In this document: positions 9,405 to 20,533 of the stretch, piece after piece | How the letters are laid out: every line of letters starts with the position of its first letter | Numbering within the stretch: the first letter of the stretch is position 1 | From: Episyrphus balteatus | Lineage: Eukaryota > Arthropoda > Insecta > Diptera > Syrphidae | Direction of reading: 5' to 3' | Length of the DNA: 64,000 bases | Assembly (NCBI RefSeq): GCF_945859705.1 | Contig: NC_079134.1 | Coordinates: 84,700,951-84,764,950, forward strand | Notes under the pieces: model-generated | The model's database searches: none | What the model was told of the DNA's origin: nothing | What the model saw: only the letters and a program-made list of their open reading frames with translations | Program-made: the position numbers and the translations under genes

Positions 9405-12400
9405 TCAATCCGAAGGTAGAATGCATAACTTGACGATAGAACGCCTGACAACTCCTTTCTGAGTCTTGACGTCGACAACGCGGACTCTATTATCGGGTCC
9501 ACGGTGGACTTCAAGGACTCTTCCAAGTCGCCACTCATTAGGAGGTAATTGTTCATCTCTAAGAACAACTAGATCCCCGACTTCCATGTCTCTTTGCGGA
9601 TATTTCCATTTATAACGTTTGATTAACTCTTTTAAGTACTCTTCTTTCCAGCGTATACTGAATTGATGATGTATGGCTTTAAGTGTATTCCACCTACGTA
9701 TTAAACTTATGTCTTTTTGAGCTTCACAGGGTTCTGGAGGACTTAACAAAGGGCCACCTCGTAAAAAATGGCCTGGCGTTAATGGGAGAAAATCATTTTG
9801 ATTTTCAGACACCGGAGATAAAGGGCGAGAATTAAGACAGGACTCAATTCGAGCCAAAAGTGTTGAGAATTCTTCAAAAGTGAATTTAGAGTTTCCAGCA
9901 ATTTTCTGAAAATGTATTTTAAAACTCTTCACTCCTGCCTCCCACAAACCACCCATGTGGGGGGAGCCAGGAGGAATGAAATTCCAGACAATTTGGGAAA
10001 AGTGAAGTGTTGAGCTATCAGGATAACTATTAAGAGCTTTTTGAAAGTCAGACATCAATAACTTTGATGCACCCACAAAATTAGTGCCATTATCAGTATA
10101 AATTTTTGCAGGGAGTCCTCTGCGAGCAACGAAGCGACTGAATGATGCTAAAAAGGCAGCTGTAGATAAATCGCTAACGGCTTCTAAGTGTATCGCTTTG
10201 GTTGCGAAACATACAAATAGACATGCATAACCTTTTTCTAGTCGACATTTCCGTCCGTAGAAATTTCGTATTACGAACGGACCAGCAAAATCTATGCCTA
10301 CATTAGTGAAGGGTAAACTTAAAGTGGTTCGTTCGGCAGGTAACAAACCCATGATTTGAGATTGAAGTGATTTTTTATATAAGATGCAGGGTTTGCAGGT
10401 TTGAATACATTTTTTAATTAAGGTTTTGAGATTCGGTATCCAGTACTCGGAACGTACTATTCGGATCATTAATTGTATTTCTCCATGTAGCGAGAGCTTA
10501 TGTGCATAAGCTATTACAAGTGTAGATAGATAAGACTCATGAGGCAAGAGAATAGGAAATCTTTCATTATATGATAAAGTGGACGCCGCAAGTCTACCAT
10601 GAGACCGCAAAATTTGGCTAGAGTCCAGAAAGGGAGTGAGAGTGAGAAGTCTACTTTTCGACTTTAATTTATTGCCTTGAAGTAAAGTTTGATATTCTTT
10701 GAAATAATGTCGTTGTTGTATGAGTTGGTTGATTTTTGATTTCGTTGATATAATATCTTCGTGCATGAGAGTTTTCGAACGGTATGTATCTCTGATTGGT
10801 AATTTTTGAGCTGAATTACGGAAGCGAAGAATATAACTCACTACCCTAACAGCTTTATCCCAAGAGGAGAATCGACTTAAAATTTCATTTTCGAAGTCGT
10901 TAGATAAAAGTGCAACATTTACTTTGATTGATTTACGTTCAGGAATAGAATCATCTGATGGATGAGAATATTCAGGGGACGGCCACTTTTCTTCTTGTTT
11001 CGCTAACCATAATGGGCCATTCCACCATAAATCGCTTACCCGTAACTCTGTTGGGGACACACCGCGAGTAGCCAGATCGGCGGGGTTATAAGAAGATGAA
11101 ACATGATTCCAATTTATATCTGGAACATTTGATAAAATTTCTGAAGTCCTGGTAGCGACAAAGGTTTTCCAAGAACTTGGTGACTTGTCTAACCAAGCTA
11201 AAACGATGGTTGAGTCCGTCCATAATTTAATGGGGATATTATTCAAATAATCGAACTGATTGAGGAGTGAATGGATCATTCGCGATAAAAGTAATGCCCC
11301 TTGAAGTTCTAAACGAGGAAGTGAAATGGTCTTGACAGGTGCAATTTTTTATTTTGCCCATAATAAATGTGAAGAAGAGTGTAAGGGAGTGTGCTGTACG
11401 CGAATATAAACTGCAGCGGCATAAGCCTTCTCCGAGGCATCAGAGAAACCGTGTAATTGAAAAGTTTTCCAAGGAGAAAATTCTACCCACCAGGGAATAG
11501 AGATTTTTTGAGTATCCTCAAAATCACCGATAAAAGATTTCCAATATTGTTCAGAGTGAAGTGTAAGATTTTGATCCCACCCGGTTTTATCTTTCCAAAT
11601 TTGTTGCATTAAAATTTTTGTTTTTACAATGATTGGAGCAAGCCAACCCACAGGGTCATAAAGCTTAAAAATTGTTGATAATACCGAGCGTTTAGTGATA
11701 GAAGTCGTTAAAAAACTTTCAGAATTGATAGCAAAGGAAAAAGTGTCGGAAGATGCGTTCCACTTAATTCCAAGAGTCTTAGTGGAACTATCATCTTCGA
11801 GATTCAAAAAATCTTTATTTAGAAGGTGATCTGTAGGAAGATGATTCAAAAGCATTGAATGGTTAGCAGTCCATTTTCGTAAATTAAATCCAGCGGATTG
11901 AAGTGCAGTGATAAGTTCGATTTGGCTTCTTTGTGCCGACAAAACATCATGAGCGCCGGAAAGCACATCATCTACATAAAATTCTGTCTTTAAGATTTTT
12001 GAAGCAAGATTATAAATTTCTTGAACTTCTGAAGCCAGTTGATGGAGAGTGCGTATAGCTAAATAGGGAGCACAATTTACCCCAAAAGTGACAGTGTTGA
12101 GTTGATAATCATTGATTTTTTGATCGGGACTTGGTCGAAATAAAATTCGTTGAAATTGAGCATGTTCCGGATGAATATGTATCTGACGATACATTTTTTC
12201 TATGTCACCATTAAAGACATATCGATAAAATCGCCAATTTAAAAGAAGGAATACCATATCATTTTGAAGAATAGGACCCGTATGTAAAAGATCATTTAAA
12301 CTCTTACCATTAGAAGAGTGGCTTGAGGCATTAAATACTACCCGCAATTTGGTAGTGGTGCTTTGAGGTTTTAAAACGGCGTGATGTGGAAGATAAAAAG

Positions 12401-14126
12401 ATTGAACATTATCTTGATCAAATAATTCATAGGATGAAGTGGGTGTCATGTGATTTAAAGAGATATATTCTGCTAAAACCTTTTCGTATTCTCCTTTGAG
12501 AGCAGGTTTAGCCAACATTGATTTTTCATTGCGGATATATTGTTGCATTGCGTTGAAACGCGAGACACCCAAAAATGATTCTTGCGGAGGGTTTTTAAAA
12601 GGGAGTCTAACGACAAATCGACCCGTTAATGGATCTCGATAAGTTGTATCGCGATATAAATCTTCGCATAGTTGATCGGATGGAGTGAGTATAGGAGTAT
12701 GAGGTAACTCCTCAAGTTTCCAAAATCTTTCAATTTTTTGATCTACTTTTGCTAGTAAATCGTTCTTGCGGGTGACGAAAGTGGAAAAAGTTGATACAAC
12801 AGGAGCAGTTTCATAAGGCCCCAGAAGTATCCAACCAAAAACAGTATTCTGAGCGATGATAGTACTCAAAACATTCTTTTTCAAACCTTCCAAGATTATA
12901 TGAGGATAAAGGTCAGCTCCGATGAGCATGTCAATGCTGGAACTTTGATAAAAAAGCGGATCTGCCAAAGGAAAATCAAAATGAATTTCCGTTTGAGTAA
13001 GATTCATTGAAACCGCAGGTAAATTACTTGTCAGCTTTTTAAGAACTAAAGCTTCAACTTGAATTTTAAAATCTCTGACATTATTAGAGAAAAGAGTGAA
13101 AGTGCAGAGCTTCGAAGATGAAGCAGTTTCAGTGGTACCCATGCCACATATTCGGGCTTGAGTAGATTGGGTTGGTAGACCGATAAGTTTTTGAAAATGT
13201 TCAGTTATAAAGGACACTTCGGATCCTTGATCAATTAAAGCTCGTAAATGAAAATCATTTCCAAAGTGATGGATTTTAACTATAGCAGTTGCTAATAAAA
13301 CTTGACGAAAAGTTTTTGAAAACATGACGATATGATTTGAAGTTGAAGTGGACTGTATGTTATGTTGATGATCGAGTTTAACTAAAGGTGAGGATGAAGC
13401 AGAAGAATCGAGTTGAGATGATGAAGGTGAAAAACGCTGAGATGAATGAAGTGGAGTGTTTTGATGAATAGAATTATTAATTGTAGATAATTTTCGTTCA
13501 AAATGTAACAGAGTATGATGTCTTCCTTTGCAACGAAGGCAAGTGCTTGTACTTTGACATTGCTGTGCATTGTGAGTGATTGCAAGGCAATTGAAACAAA
13601 ATTTATGTTTCCGGACAGTTTTATGTCTATCATCGACTGACATTTTTAAAAATATAGGACAGAGTCGTAGAGGGTGCTGTTCGGAACATACTTGACAAGA
13701 GGGAGTGACTTTTAAGTGAAAATTTTGAATTGGTTTGACCTTGGGTGAAATAGGTTTGCTACTGGGAGTTTTATTTGGTTTCGGAGTGATCTGTTTCATT
13801 TCAGAGACACTTTCGAGAACGCGATAGCGATTGGATAGGAACGTATTCATTTGTTCCCAAGTGGGAACCTCAGTGGGTTTTACTAGTGAACTTTCAAAAA
13901 GATTAAGTGTTTTATCTGGTAGTCGAGAGGCACACAGAAAAATTAGGATCGCATTCCAGGAATCGACATTGATTTCGTATGATTTGAGCGCAATTATAGC
14001 GTCATTAATGTTACTTTGGAGTGATTTTATATCTTTGCTAGATTCTACAAATATTTGTTTTTGAGTTAATAAAATTTGGATTTGGTTGTTGACCAAAATA
14101 CGTTTATTTTCGTATTGATCTTTCAA
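9405..14126 (-). pseudogene. BEL/Pao pol (with end of gag): zinc knuckles, PR, RT, RNase H, IN; one stop
   Basis: Read on the reverse strand. Order: end of capsid; zinc-knuckle region (CQVCSEQHPLRLC, FCFNCLAITHNAQQC, CLRCKGRHHTLLH); aspartic protease (LRALIDQGSEVSFI); reverse transcriptase with VFNASSHS, GVNCAPYLAIRTL and catalytic YVDD (EFYVDDVLSGA); RNase H (HGFSDASEKAYAAAVY, then LELQGALLL and IKLWTDSTIVLAWL); integrase with a HHCC-like region (LSLHGEIQ... CKPC), catalytic D in NVGIDFAGPF, D in YTDNGTNFVG and E in GGLWEAGVKSFK; and the C-terminal WRLGRVLEVHRGPDNRVRVV. The frame is interrupted only by an in-frame TAA at about 11,346-11,348 between the RNase H motifs. All catalytic residues I looked for are present. 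The order PR-RT-RH-IN with these motifs is diagnostic of BEL/Pao. Confidence 0.95.
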
Positions 14127-14131
14127 CGCGT

Positions 14132-14704
14132 CTATGCGAGTTGAAAATTGTGGTCTGTTAGACTGAACTTATTAACAATGTCGAATGCATGGTCTTTGGT
14201 TTTTGCGCGTAAATGAAATAACTTTTGAACATCGCTAAGTTTAGAGTGATTAATGTAAACCGCAGTAAACATATCGCGGAATGATGGCCACTGTAAATAG
14301 TTCCCGTGAAATTCTTGAGTATCGCATGCAGGAACCTTAATATTGTGTCCACTGCTTTCAATTTTAGAGAAATTTAAACTAGAATCTTTTTCAGGTAGTT
14401 CTGAAACACTAGTTTGAAGAGACTTTAAAAAATCAGAAATGGAGCTTGCGCATATGAAATACGTATTGGAAGCACTACGATATTTGGCTTTCACTTCATT
14501 TACCGAAGTTCTTTTTAACTCTTCATCGTCTGTTCTCATGAACTGACGGTAAGCTAGTTTAAATTCGGACCATAGATCGGATAATTCAGCGCTAAACGCT
14601 TCTAATAAAGAAACCGTAAAAGTGGCACTTGGTTTGTCCTTGAAGTCCGCATGGAACTCAACCAATTGGTCGGACGCGAAAATTAATTCTTCTAATAAGG
14701 CCAT
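14132..14704 (-). pseudogene. BEL/Pao gag, N-terminal part
   Basis: 190 codons starting at ATG 14,702-14,704. The protein has a helical N-terminus (ALLEELIFASDQLVEFHADF), a polar middle and the family motif FHGNYLQWPSFRDMFTAVY, followed by KLSDVQKLFHLRAK. This is the usual start of the BEL/Pao capsid (the F-x-G-x3-x-W-x-x-F pattern). It ends at a TAG near 14,132 where a one-base loss and a substitution move the frame; the downstream frame picks up within a few bases. Apart from this point and the pol stop, the element's coding region is continuous. It lies inside the forward-strand Gypsy element in opposite orientation. Confidence 0.9.
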
Positions 14705-14929
14705 TATATTGACAAGAAAATTGCAATTTGATAACGACGGATTGAGATTTAAATGATTTTAAAAATTTAAAAGTGAAAAGTGAAAGTTCAAACGTATAAA
14801 TAATAACGTACGATATTAAGTGAATATATATATAGTATATAGTAAATATATTTAATGAATTTAGATAATATAATAAAACGCACTAAAATGAAATTATAGA
14901 ACGTACCTTTATCCACAAAATGTATAATT
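14705..14929 (-). other. BEL/Pao 5' leader or flank, not resolved
   Basis: Upstream of gag on the reverse strand. AT-rich with a TATATATAGTATATAG stretch near 14,824-14,840. I could not identify a primer-binding site or an LTR edge here, so the BEL/Pao 5' border is unknown. Confidence 0.35.
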
Positions 14930-15607
14930 ATGATGATAATTTATGATGATAATAGTGATGATTCTAATGCTGACTTCGATGATGATGATAATATTGTTGA
15001 TAAGTTCGATGATAATTGAGATGATGACTTTTTCCAATGATGATGATGATTTGTATAGTGATGAGGATGATGATGACTTCTTTGATAATGATGATGACCA
15101 CTTTGATGATTACGTGACGATAGTATAACGGTCACGGTGGTGTGATGGGTGGTATGACTTTGGTGTGACTTATAACGGTCACGGTGGCGTTACTTTGTCC
15201 CACTATGTTAAAGATGATTATGATGGCACAACTTTGTTTCAATAAACACTTTTTTGTGCCGATGATGATTTGGATGATGACGATGATGATTCAATTGATG
15301 ATGATAACGATGGTGGAGATGATGACGACTTTTCTGAAGATGATGACTGATTCGTTGATGATGTGAAGACTTTGATGATGATAAGTCTGATAATGATGAT
15401 GACGACCGTGTTTAGGTGAAAAATGCACCTTATGATCAAAACACTGATCGTAGAAACGACGACTCTTATGATGAGAATGACGAAAAGTGTGCTTGGATGA
15501 AAATTGCACTATGACGACTTTGATGATGATGAATCTGATGACGATGATCGTGCTGAGGTGAAAAATGCACCGTGTGATTGGTACTGATTGAATAGACGAC
15601 GCCTCTG
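14930..15607. repeat. GAT-rich low-complexity block
   Basis: Interrupted GATGAT/ATGATG runs throughout, with three loose internal repeats: ACGGTCACGGTGG at about 15,129 and 15,176; TGAAAAATGCACC at about 15,416 and 15,558; GATGAAAATTGCAC near 15,496. Open frames here (Asp-rich one way, Met/Ile-rich another, Ser-rich on the reverse) follow from the repeat and are not called as genes. The block separates BEL/Pao from Gypsy pol. Confidence 0.7.
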
Positions 15608-18527
15608 ATGATGATTGTGTCATTTCAAGGATGTACAAGAATATCTGACATTGAAACCTCTATATCATACGTTATTGTTCCTGACGGATGTTTAGACTAT
15701 GATGTTTTTATTGGGCGAAATTTATTTGAAGACCATAGTTTAGCAGCTATAACAGATCATAAAGGTTCTCTTGTTATCCGTCGCCAACTTCCAGGAATAA
15801 ATAGAATTTCAGAAAATGTTGGATCAAAAATTTCGGAAGTTTTAGTTCCAAATGAATTTCGATATGAAATATTTTGAGAGATTTTTCTGAAATGATAACT
15901 GAGGGACATAAAATAGGCAAAGTCAATAACATCAGTCTTAACATAAGACTAGAAAAAGAAATCATTGTAAACCGTTCTCCTTATCGACTTGCTATTGAGG
16001 AAAGAAAAGCTGTTCGTGATATTATATCTGACCTTGAAACAAACCAAATAATTCGACCAAGTGAATCTCCATTTGCAAGTCCGATAATCCTTGTTAAAAA
16101 AAACGATGGGTCATACAGAATGTGTGTTGATTATAGAGAGTTAAATAGAAATACAATTAAAGATCGATATCCACTTCCACTGATTGATGATCAACTTGAC
16201 AGGTTGGGTAAAGCGTAAAGGCAGATTCTTTACATCTTAGATATGGCATCTGGGTTTCACCAAATACCCATTCATGAAGAATCAATTCACAAAACTGCTT
16301 TTGTGACTCCTGACGGTCACTTTGAATATTTGAGAATGCCTTTTGGGTTAGCTAATGCTCCCGCCGTATTTCAAAGGTCAATAAATCTTGCCTTGGGGCC
16401 ATTGAAGGATACGATCGCTCTTGTATATTTAGATGACATTCTGATTCCCAGCTGTACATATCCGGAAGACCTTGATAATCTTCGAAAGGTATTAGAGGCA
16501 TTAAAGATTGCAGGACTTTCCTTAAATATTGGTAAGTGTCGTTTTCTTCAATCAAGCTTGGAATATCTTGGCAGAGAAATATCAGGTGAAGGAATACGGC
16601 CTGGAAAACAGAAAATTCAAGCTTTGATTGAAACGCCTATTCCAAAAAATGTCAAGCAAGTCCGACAATTGATGGGACTAGCGGGTTATTTTAGAAAATT
16701 CGTTCCTGAATTTGCTTCTAAGACCGCTCCAATAACAAAACTAACAAAAACAAATGTGCCATTTGAATGGAAGGAAGAACAAGAAAAAGCTAGACAGTAT
16801 TTAATCAAACATTTAACTTCAAGGCCACTACTAGGTGTTTTCAATCCTGACCTAAAAACAGAACTCCACACTGATGCAAGCAGCATTGGATATGGTGCGG
16901 TTTTGATTCAAAAAGATAGTTGTAAAGTTAAAGTCATAGCCTATTTTAGCAAAAGAACTACGAAACATGAAACAAATTATCATTCTTATGAACTTGAAAC
17001 CTTGTCTATAATACAGGCTGTTAAACATTTTCGAGTTTATTTACTGGGAAAAATATTTACTTTGATAACTGATTGCAATGCAGTTAAAGCTTCAGCCAAC
17101 AAAAAAGACTTAATTCCAAGGATTGCAAGATGGTGGATTTATCTGCAAGATTTTAGTTTTGAAATAGTTTATCGCAAGGGGAGTAGCTTGGTCCATGTTG
17201 ATTTTTTTAGTCGAAATCCAGTTAAAGTTGTTCGACGAGTCAGACACAAAGACTGGGCATATATTGAACAAAAAGGAAATGAAGAAGTACAGAATATGTT
17301 GGAAGAACTAAAAATGGGTAATCTTGATGCTAATCAATATGAAGAGCACAATGGAATGTTGTATCGAAAACAAATTAATCAAGATGGTACTACAAATTTA
17401 CAATGGTTTGTTCCAAAGCAAAGTCGTTTGGGATTGTTACGAATTTTTCACGATGAACAATGTCATGTCGGTGTTGACAAGACATATGCATCAATCGCGG
17501 AACATTTTTGGTTCCCACGTATGAGAAGTTTTATTAAAAGCTATGTAAAACACTGTGTCATTTGTGCGGTAAAAAAAACGAGAACTGGTCCATTGCAAGG
17601 TTTTATAAATCCAGTTGAAAAACCAAAGCAACCTTTTGAAACTTTGCACATGGATTGTCTTGGCCCACTGCCAATATCAAATGACGGTTTCAAGCATATT
17701 TTACTGATAAGTGATGCTTTTACAAAATTCTGACTCCTATGAAGACTGTTACAACAGCTGAAACAAAAGACAAAATTCAACATGTTCTTTCACTTTTTGG
17801 TACCCCTAAAAAAATTATAATGGATTCAAGTACATCATTTAAAAATACAAGTTTTCCAAAATACTTAAATGAGTGGCAAATTGAATATCATTTTACAACA
17901 CCAGATATACATAGAGGTAACGGTCAAGTCGAAAGATATATGAGAACAATTAGAAATTTAATGAGAATTGAAACGAAAATTAAATCAGAATGGCCGAGTG
18001 GTTTGTGGAAAATTCAGTTAGTTATAAATACAACTATACAAAAATCAATAGGAGAAACCCCTTTACAACTTCTTTTGGGAATAAGGAGTGCTACTCCATT
18101 GATTCAGGCAATATTGCGAAAAATATCCCCGGACCTGAAGCCTATTCGTGATCGAAAACTTGATAGAGAACGAGTGGCATTGAAATTATTTCCTGAACAG
18201 AGTTGCATGCAAGAGGCAAATCGAAAAAGACGGGACACAATTAAATACTCAGTTGGAGATTTTGTTTTAATGCATCGTGATTCTAATATGCATGATAGTA
18301 AAACTGATTATGAATTTTTGGGTCCTTATGAAATAGTAAAATGTTTGGTCAATGGAAGATATGAAATACAAAAGGTTGGCACAAAAATCATAACTAAAGT
18401 TTCAAAAGAACAATTGAGAGCATGGTCTTTGCAGTGGTCTATATCTTGTGACATGAAAGAAATACTGGAGTTTTTAGATTCTGAAGAAGAGGTTAACAGA
18501 ATGAATCCAGGTTTGTTTTCGTTATAA
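15608..18527 (+). pseudogene. Ty3/Gypsy pol: PR end, RT, RNase H, IN; several breaks
   Basis: 15,608-15,877 ends a protease-like region (VFIGRNLFEDHSLAAI). 15,874-16,218 is the RT start (PSESPFASPIILVKKNDGSY, RMCVDYRELNRNT). From 16,243 RT continues (MASGFHQIPIHEES, PFGLANAPAVFQRS) with catalytic YLDD in LVYLDDILIPS, then RNase H (LHTDASSIGYGAVLIQ, HSYELETLSI, ITDCNAVKA) and integrase (HVGVDKTYASIAEHFWFPRM, CVIC, then HMDCLGPLPIS with the first catalytic D). From 17,739 integrase continues with D in IIMDSSTSF and E in GNGQVERYMRTIRN, and a C-terminal GDFVLMHRDSN segment. Breaks: frame change near 15,877, in-frame TAA at 16,216-16,218, frame change near 17,730. The RT-RH-IN order and motifs are those of Ty3/Gypsy. 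No env-like ORF follows. Confidence 0.92.
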
Positions 18528-18598
18528 TGGTTGCGAAATTTGGTGATGGCTGAGGTCTCACCAATGATGATTTTTATATTTGGTCTCCATACCGGTAG

Positions 18599-20533
18599 TG
18601 TTGGAGCCAGGTGATGGCTGAGGTCACACCAGATTTTAAAGAGCCAGTTGTTGGTTATTGTTTCGAAGAATAGTTTATAGAAATAAAACTTTATTTTATT
18701 TTAAGATCTGATGGCATTACCTGAGCACGGGTCGTTTGAACGCGACACTACTCGAAGTGTCTTGCACTCCATATGTTTTGATGCAGAAATGTTCCTTGGG
18801 GTCAAAATAGTAAGAAAAAAGCTTTTTTAAAATTTTCCAACGAGCTATTCGTTTTTTATGAGCTTAATAAGTTATGAAAAAACGTACTTTTACGTACTTT
18901 TTCACACGTTTTTGTTAATAACTCTGTTAATAATAATGGTATGAACTCAATTAATAGCTCTATTTATAGAAGAAATATGCCTCTTTTTACCGGAATTTCA
19001 ATCAAATTAGTGGCATTTTTAGATCTTCAGATATTCGAATCTAATTCCGTTCATTTTTTCTGCCCAACTCGATTTCACTAATCAAAAAGTTTTTTTTATA
19101 GAAGTCAGGGTATACTCTTCTAATGGTTTTTCGTATGTTGAACTCGAATCCGAAGGCAAAAAAATTCCATCACATCAAGTTTTTGAGATATTACCGTTAG
19201 AAAATCAAAAATACCCTTTTTTATAAGTTTTTGAGGTTATGTCATCTTGCGTGATAATTTTTTATAATTACATTTGTAGCGGTTTCTTAAAGAACTCAGT
19301 TTTTTCTTTTAAAATCCGTTTAAATTATTTCGATACCGCTTTTCTTCTCCGAGAAATCCTAAAATCAATTCAACATGTTTGGTGAATATTCTCTATGAAA
19401 AAAAATCTTATGTTCGTTTGGGTTTCATGGCAAATCGCAAAAACTTTTTGCATTTCTTTAAGTTTTTTGGTAAGTTTATGGGTAAGAAAATTTTTGACTA
19501 ACCAAAAAACTTAAAGGAATGCAAATATTTTTTGCGATTTGCCATGAAACCCAAACGAACATAAGATTTTTTTTCATAGAGAATATTCACCAAACATGTT
19601 GAATTGATTTTAGGATTTCTCGGAGAAGAAAAGCGATATCGAAATTATTTAAACGGGTTTTAAAAGAAAAAACTTAGTTCTTTAAGAAACCGCTACAAAT
19701 GTAATTATAAAAAATTATCACGCAAGATGACATAACCTCAAAAACTGTTAAAAAGGGGTATTTTTGATTTTCTAACGGTAATATCTCAAAAACTTGATGT
19801 GATGGAATTTTTTTGCCTTCGGATTCGAGTTCAACATACGAAAAACCATTAGAAAAGTATACCCTGGCTTCTATAAAAAAAACTTTTTGATTAGTGAAAT
19901 CGAATTGGGCAAAAAAAATGAACGGACTTAGATCCGAATATCTGAAGATCTAAAAATGCCACTAATTTGATTGAAATGCCGTTAAAAAGAGGCATATTTC
20001 TTCTATAAATAGAGCTATTATTTGAGTTTCTACCATTATTATTAACAGAGTTATTAACAAAAACGTGTGAAAAAGTACGTAAAAGTACGTTTTTTCATAA
20101 CTTATTAAGCTCATAAAAAACGAATAGCTCGATAGAAAATTTTAAAAAAGCTTTTTTCTTACTACTTAGACCCCAAGGAACATTTCTGCATCAAAACATA
20201 TGGAGTGCAAGACACTTCGAGTAGTGTCCCGTTCAAACGACCCGTGTGAGGTGACGAGAACGTCACCGTATTAGATGTATTAGATGTATCAAGAAGAAGA
20301 ATCATTGAAGCGATAATGGGTCCTACTTGAACAACCAAAACACTTACTTTTTTAAAAATTAAAAATTAGTTTTTCATTTAAAAATTGTTCTTAAAAAATA
20401 TCTGAAAATATATTATTATAATTTGTGAAATCGAAAAAGGACGATCTACTTTTTGATTATTTTTGAATTCAATATTAGAATTATTTAAAATACCATTGCT
20501 ATTGGAATTATTTAAAATACGATTTTGCTAACA
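18599..20533 (+). repeat. Ty3/Gypsy 3' LTR, split by a foldback element
   Basis: The end at 20,533 (GATTTTGCTAACA) equals the 5' LTR end. The start is proposed at TGTTGGAGCC (18,599) because it gives TG...CA termini and places a poly(A) signal AATAAA at 18,682-18,687 inside the LTR; this edge is uncertain, as no clear purine tract precedes it. Without the 1,521-bp insertion and its duplication the LTR would be about 410 bp. A short repeat, GGTGATGGCTGAGGTCWCACC-like, occurs at about 18,543 and 18,610. Confidence 0.6.
18726..20246. mobile_element. 1,521-bp foldback element with ~740-bp inverted arms
   Basis: The left end CACGGGTCGTTTGAACG and the right end are inverted repeats that continue for almost half the element each, with a few mismatches and a small unpaired loop near 19,480. 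It is flanked by TGAG at 18,722-18,725 and 20,247-20,250, so the target duplication is 4 bp. It has no ORF. Each arm contains the module GAACTCGAATCCGAA ... CCGTTAGAAAAT that is shared with other elements in this window. It lies in the Gypsy 3' LTR and is therefore younger than that insertion. Confidence 0.88.

Noticed and set aside
14943..15439. Several open frames on both strands (Asp-rich, Met/Ile-rich, Ser-rich)
   Set aside because: They are translations of GAT/ATC low-complexity DNA in different frames; no domain or start context.
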